DNA from: Peronospora farinosa
Taxonomy: Eukaryota; Oomycota; Peronosporomycetes; Peronosporales; Peronosporaceae
Assembly: GCA_947646735.1 (NCBI GenBank)
Contig: CANTFK010000017.1
Location: 62,001 to 126,000, forward strand
Direction of reading: 5' to 3'
DNA: 64,000 bases
The position numbers were made by a program, and so were the translations under genes. Of the stretch, positions 11,752-23,163 are shown one piece after another; position 1 is the stretch's first letter, and each line of letters begins with the position of its first letter. Below the pieces are notes generated by a model, which was not told where the DNA came from, did not search any database, and worked only from the letters and a program-made list of their open reading frames with translations.

Positions 11752-12657
11752 ATGGAAGGGGAGATTGTCGTAGGTACGAGACTCCATTGGCCCAGCCACT
11801 TGCAGTATGAGCGTATCAATGTGGACAAGGTGCTGGATCAAGTGCGTACTTTTTGCACTCGTGCAGCTACGTACTCCAATGGTGGAGTTCTGATTGCTGT
11901 GGGACTGCCTGAAGCCATCCCTGGATCCATTCCAGCCGCTCGTATATCGAGTGGAAACGCATCAACGACCAGTGCCTTCACTGACTCCTTGCATGAGTTT
12001 ATGGTCCAGTTGCAGAGCGAGGTAAATGCAAAAACTCTTGCTGGCAAGGTAGATATTATCCCTATGCTGCATTGGGGAAAGTTTGTTCCGGCCCTGAATG
12101 CGTTGATCGGAACCGCGGCTAACCGCTTTCCAAAGGCCAGCACCCTCCTCTTACAGTCCCTTGAAATTAACGTCGATGCAGCTAGTGTAGCGTCACTGCG
12201 TTCTCACTTTGACCTCGCACGTGACCTTGTGGTGGGAGCAGCACTACCTGGCCACGACTTTCAACCGAATCCGGTGAACCAACCGGTTGAGCTGAGCGGT
12301 TTAACGTCGCCGTGGAATACACTCGCACTGTGGAACCTGGAGCAACTAATGAAAGTTGGTTTTGCACTGATGGGAGACGCGTTGCGCCTTGAGGTCGACG
12401 GGATCGGCTCAGCCGCAGGCATCGAAGAAGTGGCCACCATTGCGATGTATCAGCAACTATACGTGGGCACGACGTCGCCTACGACGGCTAAGCTGGTGCG
12501 CGTGCCTAGTATCACGTGGCAAGTGAATGAATTGAAGGACTCAAAGTGCCTCGCGTGGCATGAGAAGAAGATGGCGACCAAGCAACAGCGCGCAGCTGCC
12601 CAGATCGCTCACTTTGGTGGCGTTGCCCCTGGCCGCGTGTATCACTTGGACGCCTGA
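11752..12657 (+). CDS. Conserved-looking protein of unknown function
   Basis: Single-exon protein of 301 residues with no family recognised. It reads as a compact globular alpha/beta protein with hydrophobic strands: GGVLIAVGLPEAIPG (about 45), VDIIPMLHWGKFVPALNALIG (about 100), STLLLQSLEINVD (about 130), and LSGLTSPWNTLALWNLEQL near residue 190, followed by a helix (MKVGFALMGDALRLEV). There is no signal peptide or clear membrane span. The ATG at 11752 precedes the well-structured part; an in-frame ATG at 11704 would add 16 residues. The TSPWNTLALWN segment is the best seed for a profile search. It could be a nucleotide-sugar or glycosyltransferase-like fold, but this was not established. Confidence 0.7.
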   Translation: MEGEIVVGTRLHWPSHLQYERINVDKVLDQVRTFCTRAATYSNGGVLIAVGLPEAIPGSIPAARISSGNASTTSAFTDSLHEFMVQLQSEVNAKTLAGKVDIIPMLHWGKFVPALNALIGTAANRFPKASTLLLQSLEINVDAASVASLRSHFDLARDLVVGAALPGHDFQPNPVNQPVELSGLTSPWNTLALWNLEQLMKVGFALMGDALRLEVDGIGSAAGIEEVATIAMYQQLYVGTTSPTTAKLVRVPSITWQVNELKDSKCLAWHEKKMATKQQRAAAQIAHFGGVAPGRVYHLDA

Positions 12658-13369
12658 GAGAATTGACGGTAGTAGTGAACTTCAGTACAACAAACAAGCT
12701 CTTCATTGCGATAGCGAGCCACGTCAGATCTCTGCAGGTCCATTCTATTCTATAATCAAATATTGTATCGGCGTCACGGAGCGCATTTCCACGCAGCATT
12801 CGAGCAACGCATGAGAAAGCGTGAGCAAGACTTGAGTTGGGGAGACAAGGTCGCATTAGCAGAGCCGTACACGGCACAAGCGGATTAATGTAAAGAGGTT
12901 GCATAAGTTGTGCGCCCGTGTAGGCATCCTTGTAGCTATTCAACTTCCAGCTGCGACTACTGCAGCGATCACAAGAGCGACCTAGGATCTGATACAATAC
13001 ATGTAGAGCCGATCTTTAACAAATACTTATAAGACGTCGAGTGTATTCGTTGATTAGTGCAGGAACTTGAGCTCCAGAACAAAGTGATCACACAATCAAT
13101 TGCGCATCAAATGGAAACTACATCAATCTATGCTAGAGACAGCTTCAATATGACCTTGGCCGGCCATTATTAATGCCCTTTTGGCACTCTGAACTTGCAA
13201 CAATTGACTTCTTAAAGTACGCACCAAGTTGAAGTCGAACTTATTCGATGTCTCCTTTGCTGTCGCTTTTTTGTTGACCGCTGTAAAAACACACAATCTG
13301 TGACACTAAGGCGCATTATTCCGGTATTTACGGTACCATCGTCGTCGTCTTGAAGCTGAAGTAGACAAG
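12658..13369. other. Intergenic stretch without a recognisable gene
   Basis: About 700 bases between the unknown plus-strand gene and the CAMTA start. Short frames on both strands have no recognisable content. The last part is open in the CAMTA frame back to a TAA at about 13306 but has no ATG, so it is taken as 5' UTR. Confidence 0.45.
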
Positions 13370-16300
13370 ATGATTTCGGGCGATACCATCCAAGCACGTG
13401 CAGCTTTTCTGCGCAAAGAAGCGACTCGGCGATGGCTCGTAAAGGATGAATTACTTTTTCTGCTACTTCACTACAAACTGGTGAGCGTGCCGATACTTCA
13501 GTCGCTCCAGCTGCGGCCACCAAGTACGTTCTTTCATTGAAAGAGTTTCTTGTGACTGTGGTGATGGCTCCTTTGCTGTTGCTGCTTGACAGGTGGTACG
13601 CTAATGTTTTACAATACACTGGATGTCTCGGGGTACAAGAAAGATGGCTGGCAATGGCAAAAGAGAAAGGACAAGAGCGGACGGGTGCGACGACAGTTCT
13701 TGGAGTGTCTTAACTTATGTCATATACTGAACTTGACGGTAATGACTGAGTACAGGTTCGTGAGGACCGTGCGAAGCTTGTAATTAATCGAGAAGTCATT
13801 ATCTTGGGAACTTATGTCCATTCTGCTGATACTTCTGTAAGTTGGCTTCGTGGACGTGTTTTTTTGTGTGTATATGAATTTGCTAACGAGTTGATTTGTA
13901 GACTTTTCATCGAAGGATTTATTCCGTGCGAGATTCAAAGGAGACTATTGTTCTCGTTCACTACTTTGATGAGGTGAACAAGGAAGGAACGGGACGTCCA
14001 TTTTTGACGGGTGGCAACAAGCCGAGCGAAGGAGTACAACGGTCATTACCCGTTATTACAGCATCAATGTCGCTTTGTCAGCAATTAAATCCATCTAACT
14101 CTACATCATCAGAAGAAGAAGCTGAATGCATCATGAATGGTATGTACGTGGTGTATTCATTTTCCAAGTTTTAGGTTTCTGACCGTCGATCATCCGATGC
14201 AATATCTTATTAGGGTGCTTCGATATGGACTTTGAGCCACAACCGATATCGTGTCATCCTTCGTCGATTCGCTCCTCTGACTCGAGTTTGCTGCTACTAA
14301 AGGGTAGTAGTATGGACGGGATTACGACAGACTTTGGTGTCTACGACCTACTTAATGACCTGGATTGTGAAACCTCTTCAGAAAAGAATATTTATGGCTT
14401 GGGAGGCCAGCAAACTTTTGAGCTGGCTGAAATCTCAGACTTTTCACCAGATTGGGACTTTGGAGATGGTGGGGCTAAGATCTTAATCTGCCTAGCAGCA
14501 AAACTCCCAACGAGTCTGTCTCAAGATCCAATGAAACTGTTCGTGCAGTTTGGTGCGAAGCGAGTGCGTGCGGAAAAAGTCTCGGATACAGTACTGCGTT
14601 GCTCGGGTAAGTCTACCTCCTCAACCCTGCGCGTTTCCTGCGAAATAGTGTTTTGCTTACTACTAAGAAAGTATCTGATAAAATGTTGGTATTGAATTGA
14701 TGCAGCTCCAAGTTCCCGAGATCTTGGCAGCGTTGACATATACGTCTGTCATTGGAATGAAACTTCGCAGCATGAGATTGTTCAGCTGTCGCACAAAAGA
14801 AAGTTCACGTATCGAAGTCATTATGAATTGTATCCGGCACTTGTGGGCGAAATTGAAACAGACAAACGCGTCTCCGAAGCAAGAGCTATTGATTCACTTG
14901 AACTTACAGCACCATATCCGGTGCATAACTTTGGCACGGGCAAGCGAGGCCGATCACCGGCTGTTCGATTTCATGCTGTTGGTGGCAGCAAATGGTCAGA
15001 GGATAAGTCTTCTGGGTTCAACAGGAATTTGTCGACATACGTCGAGTCGGATTGTAAGTTGTCAATCTTTATTTTTCTGTTTGGCTTTGGTGTTTGTGTT
15101 TGTGTTTCACTGTTTGATATGTTGTGCTTAGTGGACGAGCGACAGTGCAAGATTCGCGTTGTCGAGCGATTATCCGAATTTCATCAAGCAATACGCACAA
15201 AGTCCGCGGAGCCTGGCATTTATGATGCATTTGTAAATAGTGATGATGAGAGGAACATACCTTCAGAAAAAGATGAAAAACCAATTGTGCCGGATGTGCT
15301 GCCACCTTTGGGCTCATCAAATAGCCAAGAGGAGTACGCTGTATCTCAACCGAGCGTACCCGTTGAGCCTTCGGCCACGACAACTTCCTTCAGCGAGACG
15401 TGGACTTTGTTGGAAGATTGTACAATCGAAGCACTGAGTGACAAAGAGTTGGAGCAGCTTTCCGAAAAACTACTCGAGCGTGTCGTGCGTCAGCTTGTAA
15501 AGGTCGCGTACACAAACGAAGAGCTACTTGAGGAGCTCAACTCGCTGGATGAAGCCGGTTTAAGCTTGCTACACTACGTGAGCTTCTACAACTATTCTCA
15601 GTTGGTGCCTGTACTCGTTGCTCACGGTGCACATATTAACCAGCAAAGTACTCAAGGACAAACAGCGCTTCACTTGGCAGCAGGATGTGGCCACGATGAA
15701 GTAGTCGACGTGCTGTTGCAGTCTGGAGTAGATTTACAAGCTCAAGACTTTGATGGTCTTACTGCTGCGGATCGTGCTGAAAAGTCGGGCCACGCGGACG
15801 TTGCTACCAAGCTGCGGCGCCACATGGGGCACGACATTTCGATCGACTTGAGTGTCGTCGATGGACTATTCGGAGGATCGCCGATGGATATTGATGATGC
15901 CCCGACGCCTTATATGGATGTTGGCGACATGGGTCTTTTGGAAAGCAATGACAATTATGTACGACCGCCTTATTCTTACTTAAATGGTTGTGAGGATCCT
16001 TCTGAGGGTCTTTGTGAGGCAAGCCTATCGTCGAAAGCGACCTCGTATGTAAGTGTTAAAAATCACGGATTGGATCTGCATTGTGGTGCTCATGAGAATT
16101 CATCAACTTTGTATTGCTACCTTGCAGGTGGGAGAAAATCAGGAGCACAACCGAAAACTCTTGCTTGGGGCCTTTTCCACGATGAGCTTGCACGACAAAT
16201 GCGCACTATCGTTAAGTATATCACGAGACTCGGCGGGCCACCCTGCCTGGCGCCATGAAAGCATTATTGGAGAAGATATTGTAACCTCTCCTAGTACTAG

Positions 16301-16964
16301 TAGCACGGGGACACCGGCAGGCTTTGGTTCATCCCCGGCAAGCATTGGCATGGAAGCTCACCTGGTCGGTGCGCGACTAGTACTGTCTGGGGCCGAAAAC
16401 GATTCGGATGTTCAGAGTGTCATTGCCGAAGACGAGGAAGGTTTAAACAAACTTCAAGCAGCCATGGAACTCATGGGCTCGGAAGAGAGACAGTCGTTGG
16501 AAGACGAGGTGATAGTGCTGCAGCATGGTATACGCGCATGGTTGCTCAAGCGGAATTGCAAGAACATGCGTGAGGCAACGAAGCAGCTTCGTGAAGCCGC
16601 ACAAAGTATCGAGCAGCAAGAAGCCAAGGAGCACTTTTCCCTGGTGGCAAACGAACAATCAGAGCGAGAGCGTGCCGCTGTGACTGTCCAGGCCGCGACG
16701 CGGAGTATGCTTGCTCGACGAACTTTCCTGCAGACCAAGCATGTAGCAATCAAGTTCCAAGCTGCTACACGCGGAGTGCTTTGTCGCAAGAAATTTGCTC
16801 GCATGAAGGCACATGCTCTAGCATCACTGGTTATCCAGCGCAATGTTCGTGAGTGGTGGAATAAGCAGCCGACTGCATCACGACCAGGAAACCTTGGCAA
16901 CGACTTCGACAACGAAGAAGAAAAAACTAGACACGGAAGAAGAGAAAACGTCGATCTCGCTTGA
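13370..16964 (+). CDS. Calmodulin-binding transcription activator (CAMTA), full length
   Basis: Transcription factor of 1019 residues with the complete CAMTA layout. Eight exons are phase-consistent: 13370-13523, 13593-13684, 13756-13836, 13902-14139, 14214-14606, 14706-15053, 15132-16048 and 16128-16964. Domains in order: a CG-1 DNA-binding domain at about 10-130 (RRWLVKDELLFLL, RPPSGTLMFYN, KKDGWQWQKRKD, TFHRRIYSV, VLVHYFDE); an IPT/TIG immunoglobulin-like fold at about 275-360 (VDIYVCHWNET, KRKFTYRSHYE); ankyrin repeats at about 580-670 (GLSLLHYVSFYNY, QTALHLAAGCGHDEVVDVLL, LTAADRAEKSGH); and IQ motifs at about 920-985 (VTVQAATRSMLARR, FQAATRGVLCRKKF) that should bind calmodulin. In plants and animals CAMTAs couple calcium to transcription; the same role is inferred here. 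The first ATG gives a CG-1 domain starting at the usual place; a stop lies in frame upstream. Confidence 0.93.
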
Positions 16965-17115
16965 CGCAGTTCCACACATGTTGCGCAAAGAAGTACATCA
17001 CAGCTTGTAAATCACAAAAGTATCATAGCTCTCCCAACACCCAACCACTCCTGTACGGTCTATATGTCGCTCTATCTGCCTGCATGTCGACGGCTGGAAC
17101 ACCAACGAAACTTGT

Positions 17116-17696
17116 TTAGTCCAATGTCTGATCTCCTTCGTCCGTGTATCGTCGAAAGCCCGGAATGGGCGGCGTCCAAGTGGCTATGCCACGCTCCTCC
17201 GGTTCTGGAGCATCGTCAATCTCCAATGCTTCAGCCTGCAGCTCAGCAGGTAGCGCATTAATGGCCTCCCACTTGAGGTCAATCTTGTTCTGCACGTCGC
17301 GCATAAAGTGATTGTGCTCGATTGTGCTCATCATATTGTAGCGACGGCCAATCTCTTGGTGGCGCTGCTTTTCCTCCTCTGTCCACTCTTCGCTGCAGCA
17401 ATTATACAATTCAATTACAGGCAGAATGTCAATATATTGTTACAATATATTGGTGCAATAATTGCAGTATCAAATAAAATTATTGCAGCGACGTACGCGT
17501 CCGGATACTGGCCCTTAATGGCACGCAGCATCTGCTCAAAGTTGGCGTCTTCACCACCCTTTTTACCCTTCTTCTTCTTGTCCTTCTTGACTGCAAAGCC
17601 ACGCACGCTCCCACAAGATACAGCAAAGTCTACTAGTGCAAAGACAGTCGTCCGCTTGGCGGCTACTGATGTCACGCTACGTAGCAACAGAGCCAT
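17116..17696 (-). CDS. MRPL40: Mitochondrial large-subunit ribosomal protein mL40
   Basis: Protein of 158 residues in two exons, 17696-17497 and 17392-17116, with a GT-AG intron in phase. The N-terminus (MALLLRSVTSVAAKRTT) is basic and hydroxylated without acids, as in a mitochondrial targeting peptide, followed by a lysine-rich stretch (KKDKKKKGKKGG). The C-terminal half, EEWTEEEKQRHQEIGRRYN...HFMRDVQNKIDLKWEAIN, then a proline-rich PPIPGF near the end, matches human MRPL40 (Pfam MRP-L28 family) in order and spacing. It would act in the mitochondrial 39S/54S subunit. The reading frame extends a few codons upstream of the ATG but without another ATG. It is convergent with CAMTA, about 150 bases apart. 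Confidence 0.82.
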
Positions 17697-17850
17697 TGCT
17701 GTCAACTTGGTGCTCTTGAGCTCTGGACCACAAAGTGCCTGCGATAAAGTACACTAAGTACGAACATTATTGAAGCAAAAGTTATTGCGTCTTAAATACA
17801 ATACAATAAATTACTACATACAATAATTGTCACCATCCGTGTGCAGCACT

Positions 17851-19940
17851 TTAGACGTCGACCTGTTCGTCATGATAGCTCGGATGATACTGCGCGTTGA
17901 AAAAATCTGGCGATGATACGACCATGGATGGTTGAAAACCAAAGCTTTCATCAAGAGGTGATTCTATCCCTGGAATATACAACAATGGAGAGCCAAACGA
18001 CATTGGCGGCCCTGGCTTGAAATAGTATCTCGATGGTACAGGCGATAGGAAGTGAGACGCGTGGAATCGAGAGCATTCGTCGCCGTTTCTAGGTGAAAAG
18101 TACCGCACCACTTCTTTAGGTGCAGTTCTCCATAGCATCGACTCACTCCAGGGAAGATTGGTACGACCATCGGGAAGCTTGCATTGTTGCAAAAAATCCC
18201 AGCCAAAAAGACATGACGTAGTCGCGTAAACCTGTTGCAGCTGCCTCTCCAGCTCGGCGTCTTCTTCACTACGACGTTGCTTCCTTCTCCACCGCTGGCA
18301 AATACTTTTGTCGTCGATTTCTTCTTCTTCGCCTGATAAATCTCGATCAATACTTTGGTTGTCGAAGGCACTACTCACATCACTATCCACGTCCTCCCAT
18401 GGAACGTTGATGATGTACTCGTCTAACTTCCGCTTGCCGACAGATAGAGTTCGTGCGTCATAATCTTCAGTAGCTGGTTGGGGCTGGAATACAAGCGCAT
18501 TGGGATTGAGGCTCGACAACTTCCTCGTAGAGGTTCTGACTTCTGAAATCGCTTCGTTTACATCCCATTTGATTTCATTGATAGATTCCGTCGGCACCAT
18601 TAACCCGCAATCGCTGTCTGCAGAGATCAACTTAGCCTCAGGCATTGATTCACCGACTGACTCCACCACCAGAACCTCGTCTCTGCTCGATGGCACAGTT
18701 GAATCATCACCTTCCATTCGAACTCCGCCAGGATTTTCATCCTCCTTGCTTTGGAGCATTGCAGTATTTGGCGTGTCAGTCTGCTGTATAAGTGGATCTC
18801 CATGTCTTGTTGATTTTCTCTTCTTTTTCTTCTTGACCTTCTTCTTGCCGTAGGAGGTTAGCTTGCTTGTTGACATATTTTTATCTTCTAATGACACTTC
18901 TAGCAATAGTTGCTCCATTTGCTGTGCAGCTTTTCGTTCCAAGTGACTGACATAACTTCGTAAGATGAGCTAAACACCGAACGATGTCAGTCTACCGTTA
19001 CACGCAGGGTCGTACGCCAAAGTCAGCAGGTGAATATGTTTAATCTTACCTGTTCCACCAGCATCGCGATCAGGCGCTGGTACTTTGCCCACGTGTTGAT
19101 AGTCTCACTTTCCGCCACAAAGAGTTTGTGGAAGTTGTTCTCCGTGAGAACATGGATCGAAGTCAGAAATCCTTCCAACACGTCTCCTACTAGCGTAAAT
19201 AGCCGATCCGTGTCTTCAGCCAGCTCTGTTTTCACCGTCAAAATGCCTGGATCACACCAAATGAGTGATCAAAGAACTACCAACAGGACTAAGTATCCTG
19301 TACCTGTGCTTATATCCATGAACTCCATCGCTTCAAGCAGCTCGTACGTCTTCTCTGACAAACTATCGGATACTTCACGTGTTGGCGGCAGCGTCGCTGC
19401 TCGCTCTTGGACTGTCGGTGCGGTAGTTACAGCTATCGTATTCGTTGTCATCGACGCAGACACCGTTGCGCTTCTCTTGTCTGTACTAGCTACGCCTATT
19501 CGATTCGATGTCATGAGGTGGCGCTGCATCAGCCCAACGCAGAGCAAGCTCAGGTTTAGCTTGTACAGCTGCTTCACTTGTTCCGGCTCGTCCAGGAACA
19601 AGATCTGCTGTCGTTCATTGACGCTGAGTTGTTCCCAATAGTGACGGATGTTTCTCAGCACTGCATCGCCATCTTCTTTATTGCTTTGTCGCGTCGTCAG
19701 TGGCGAAACCAACGTCATCCAAATGCTAGCTCCTTGTGGTGCACCTCGACCAGTCGACGGCTTTGCTCTCTTCCGTCCACAGTAATGTCCATTGACACAG
19801 CATCTAGTTACCAGATCTGCGGTATTGCTGGCACTGACAACGTCACTGGAACTCGACGAACGTAGGGCCAAGTACGATTTCCAAATTGGAGCTACATCAA
19901 TCCCAGCGCAAAGAGACATAACAGTTAGTATTGCATCCAT
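17851..19940 (-). CDS. Unknown protein with a PAM2-like PABP-binding motif
   Basis: Protein of 650 residues in three exons, 19940-19304, 19246-19050 and 18969-17851, all in phase. The N-terminal 270 residues are helical and include a segment with NIRHYWEQLSVNERQQILFL and later ETINTWAKYQRLIAMLVEQ. A polylysine stretch (KKKVKKKKKRKS) follows at about residue 305. At about 428-441 the sequence SSLNPNALVFQP fits the PAM2 consensus (x-LNP-x-A-x-x-F-x-P), which binds the MLLE domain of poly(A)-binding protein. An acidic segment (GEEEEIDDK) and a C-terminal region rich in Ser, Pro and aromatics follow. The PAM2 reading is by motif only; a role in mRNA metabolism is inferred. No family was recognised for the N-terminal part. 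Confidence 0.75.
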
Positions 19941-20150
19941 GACTGTCAGGCTTATCCATTTATAGTTATACACCCACCTTCCGAGATCGATACGGCCTTC
20001 TTTACGGCAGGAATACCACCTCGCGTCATCTTTATAGCAATTCACCGGCTGCCAACAGTTTTAGCAATAAACAATGGACCATCGTTTATGCGTTTTTATT
20101 CGTTTTTATCCGTTTTTTCAACGTATTTGTACTATTTTACCTATTAGTCC

Positions 20151-20450
20151 ATGGCAGATATCCAACAGAAGCGAGTGGCGCTTAAGCTCAAGCAGGCGTG
20201 TGAGGAGACAGCGGCGCAGGCCATCGCAGCGACCATTGCCAGTGGACAAGCAAGTCGTATCCACGGCAAGAACCAAAAGTTTGACAGCCGGAAAGAGGCC
20301 ATGGCAGCCAAGGCAAGCGGCTAGATAGAACCTGATAACTACTATTGCGCTATTTAAAATGACTAACATCGTCGACGTTGGTTCATTCAGATTGCAGCAG
20401 CAAAGGCTAAACGTGAAGCAAAAGAGGCAGCAGATGGAGTTAGTGACTGA
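20151..20450 (+). CDS. Small Ala/Lys-rich protein, unknown function
   Basis: A 73-residue protein in two exons, 20151-20312 and 20391-20450. The first exon encodes MADIQQKRVALKLKQACEE and a helical, alanine-rich stretch ending ...SRKEAMAAK. The intron begins GCAAGC after AAG and ends TTCATTCAG, so it would be a GC-AG intron. The second exon (IAAAKAKREAKEAADGVSD) continues the same alanine/lysine helix in frame and then stops. If the intron is not spliced the protein ends three residues after AAK (ASG). The continuity of composition across the junction supports splicing. No homologue recognised. Confidence 0.6.
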
Positions 20451-22909
20451 CAGATAACAATCATAAGAACAGGGGCAGCTTTGACGTCCAAGTGCTTGTT
20501 TCATTGAAACTATCTTTTCTTACACCTCAACTCCTGGGTGTGGGTGGATCTATTTGAAACCTAGGGAAAAACATGGATAAGGTCTGCGTTACACGATGAC
20601 TAAATTTGTGCTGGCTTTGCTGTCCAGTATAAGCGACATTTGCTGTAGACGTTCCTGGAATCCGACAAATTGGCCAAGTTGGAAGAAGTTGCGCTATGGA
20701 CTGTGCTCTGAAGTTTCTACTGCTTGGTCGTACTCGAGCAGATCGTACCACCTATCATGTCCTCAATACCCGTAACAGCAATTTCCTGAGAGAAAGGCAG
20801 ACAAGTCTATTTAACCGTTCAGCGGGTCGCAGGATGTCTGATTGTTCCTAAGCCTGGTTAACAACGCCGGTGCTCGATCGAGTCCGTTGATTGTACGAGG
20901 CTAGTCACCCTCTCGGTATTGTCTGCTATACTAATGCAGCATAGCAACAGACCGTTGTTTATGTCCTTCTAGGCCGCTCGAGCGGCCCGTTTGTCAAAAA
21001 TGCGCGGCGACGGATCGACGGCGCGTGTCGTGGGACATTGCCCCCTTTATGACCGCTTGCGCGGTCTGTCGAGCTGACCTGTGCGATTGCCGAAACATTG
21101 ACGCATGGCGCGAGGACGCCGTCCGTTGTAGTATCTTCCCCTTAACGACCACTTTGCGCGGCCCTGTGCGCGATCACCAAAACATGATTGGTCGCCGCGT
21201 GAGATACATGCCCGAAACATGACCCCACTTTCTTCTGCTTCCGCGAGGGAGGGGGCTAAGGCTTGATCTTGACCGCGAAGATTTGGGAATGCCGTAAGAG
21301 CAATGTTTGTGCATATCTAGGTTGCTATCGCACCAGAATTGCCTTGCACGCGGAAACATCTTTCGCATTCGACCTTGGTACTGAGCATTGTCGAAAGCCG
21401 CCCGTGCAAGAGGTTCCGCGTCGACAATTCTAAGCTATGCTGACCTCATCTGAAAGCAAGATAAATGGCTCTAGTATCTAGCAAATGGAACGGCATGGAC
21501 ATCCTGCACTTAAAAGTCCACACAGCCATTGCTTTAGACGTGGTATCCGCAACATGTTTCTACACTGGCAAGTCACCTATCGTGGTAAACACTCTGACCT
21601 ATCTGCACGAAGCAGAAGTAATGCGAATACCGGCTCAGCCAACGCTACTACGGACATGAGGTACTGAACACGTACACCTGAACATTTGTAAGCAAGAAGG
21701 TTACATGCGAGCACAATGAAGCAAAAGCCAGCGGCATCCTCGCCCTTATCGTCCTCCATCAAGCCAACAACAAAAAGTTCACTGGATCATTGCTCACATG
21801 CCCGAATCTAATCAATCAGGAGCTGGTGAATTTACAACAGCAAACAGGTCTCGCTTTTCCAGGCTTGGAGCAGCAGATACTCCTGGGTGATGTAATTATA
21901 ATTGGCTAAACATTGAGATCGATCTGGTGGCAACGATATGTGTCACTAGGCGCTTCAGAAATCCTGTGCATATTACGACGTCGATGGAGACGAGCCCTAT
22001 CTCGTCCGCCGTCCGCACCCCTTGGCGTGGGTCAACACGTCTGTATGAATGCATCGACAATACCCCAGTTTATGAGGCATCGTATGATTTGCTTGCACCG
22101 ACATTAGTGGCTATCGTTAAAGATGAGTTATCAAAGCGTTTGACGTGTCGGAAGTTCGCTCTCGTGTTATCGACATTCGTGTATTCGTCGGGCAACGCAA
22201 CTCTTTTCTACCGTTTGTTTGCGTGGACAGACGACGATCTGAAGGTATTCAGATCGTCCATCGCAATGTCGATGAATTGTCAAAAAGGACGAAGAGGAGG
22301 GGCAGGCAGCCTATGAATTCAAGAGCAATGGGGAGATCCATTAGCGTCATCAGCAGACCACATTACTGTATACATATGGCGTATTCTGGATCAGAAAGAC
22401 ACCGTTTCCCGTAAAACACGTTGGACGTAATGGTGCTTAGAATCTTGTGGTCAGCGGCGATGGTGTCCGCCGTCTTGTACTTGGTAGGGTCCCAGTCCGG
22501 ACCCTGACGCAGAGCATAGTTGAATCCGTAGAATTTTTAGTCCAGCGTCCGACGTAGCGTGTCCACAGTAGAGAGGGCGAACACGCAACCATTTAACTTT
22601 TGCTAGAAAAACGGTGAAGAGCTCGGACTGTGACGTGTCTGGCGTGCTCATTGCTGCCAAGAAGTTGTCTCGACCGTCTAGGTCGGTGTCTAAGTATCTG
22701 AGGACCCAAAGGTGTTTGACACAGAGGTAAAAGCTTCAAGAAGCTCATCAGTGCCAGCTCATCGACAGCCATATCGTGGGTAGCAATGTCGATAGCGAGG
22801 CTATGTACCATAAGGACATCATGGCAAAAGCAGGTCAGCAAGTACATAACTGACTCAAGAAGGTTATGACGGATGACGACGTTAGCGTGCCCATCGGCAT
22901 CACGAACAT
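20451..22909. other. Gene-poor stretch with decayed coding-like fragments and repeats
   Basis: About 2.5 kb with no gene that can be supported. Open frames reach about 130 codons but are broken and lack recognisable domains. One on the plus strand around 21927-22316 (DNTPVYEASYDLLAP) and some on the minus strand around 22450-22990 look like fragments of former genes or transposable elements. GC-rich palindromic repeats lie at 20972-21190. The stretch is unlike the compact genes on both sides and is best read as a small transposon-derived or decaying island. Confidence 0.5.
20972..21200. repeat. Degenerate GC-rich palindromic repeats
   Basis: A perfect 16-base palindrome (GGCCGCTCGAGCGGCC, 20972-20987) is followed by a related stem-loop at 21051-21066 (GACCGC, loop TTGC, GCGGTC) and a weaker copy near 21160 (GACCAC...GCGCGGCC). 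The sequence after the second and third copies is also related (TGTGCGATTGCCGAAACATT against TGTGCGCGATCACCAAAACA), so the unit is larger than the palindrome. The GC content is well above that of the surroundings. It could be the remains of a long terminal repeat or of a foldback element. Confidence 0.45.
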
Positions 22910-22969
22910 CGACCGACACCTCGACCGACAACTCGACCGACAACTCGACCGACAACTCGACCGACAATC
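22910..22969. repeat. 12-bp minisatellite, five units
   Basis: Five tandem copies of CGACCGACAACT: first CGACCGACACCT, then three identical units, then CGACCGACAATC. The unit length is a multiple of three, so open frames run through it on both strands (S-T-D-N on plus, L-S-V-E on minus), but neither frame shows a convincing gene. The array lies about 190 bases upstream of the TFB4 start. Confidence 0.85.
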
Positions 22970-23163
22970 TGCCGTCTTTGTTCAACATAGCCACTGACCA
23001 CGATAGTGGATCGTCGCAGTTCGTGACAGCCAGCCTCGTAGTCTGGTATATACTGTACCATGTTCTCGAGCCTGTAGCATCTAAAAAATGTCTAAATTAT
23101 CGATTTATCGTATCCACTTATCTGAAAAATAGAGTATTTTTTCCATTTCTTAGTGATTCGAGT

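Noticed and set aside
21927..22316. Candidate effector or transposase gene in the gene-poor island
   Set aside because: No signal peptide, RxLR, LFLAK or transposase motif could be seen, and related pieces lie in different frames; kept only as decayed coding-like sequence.
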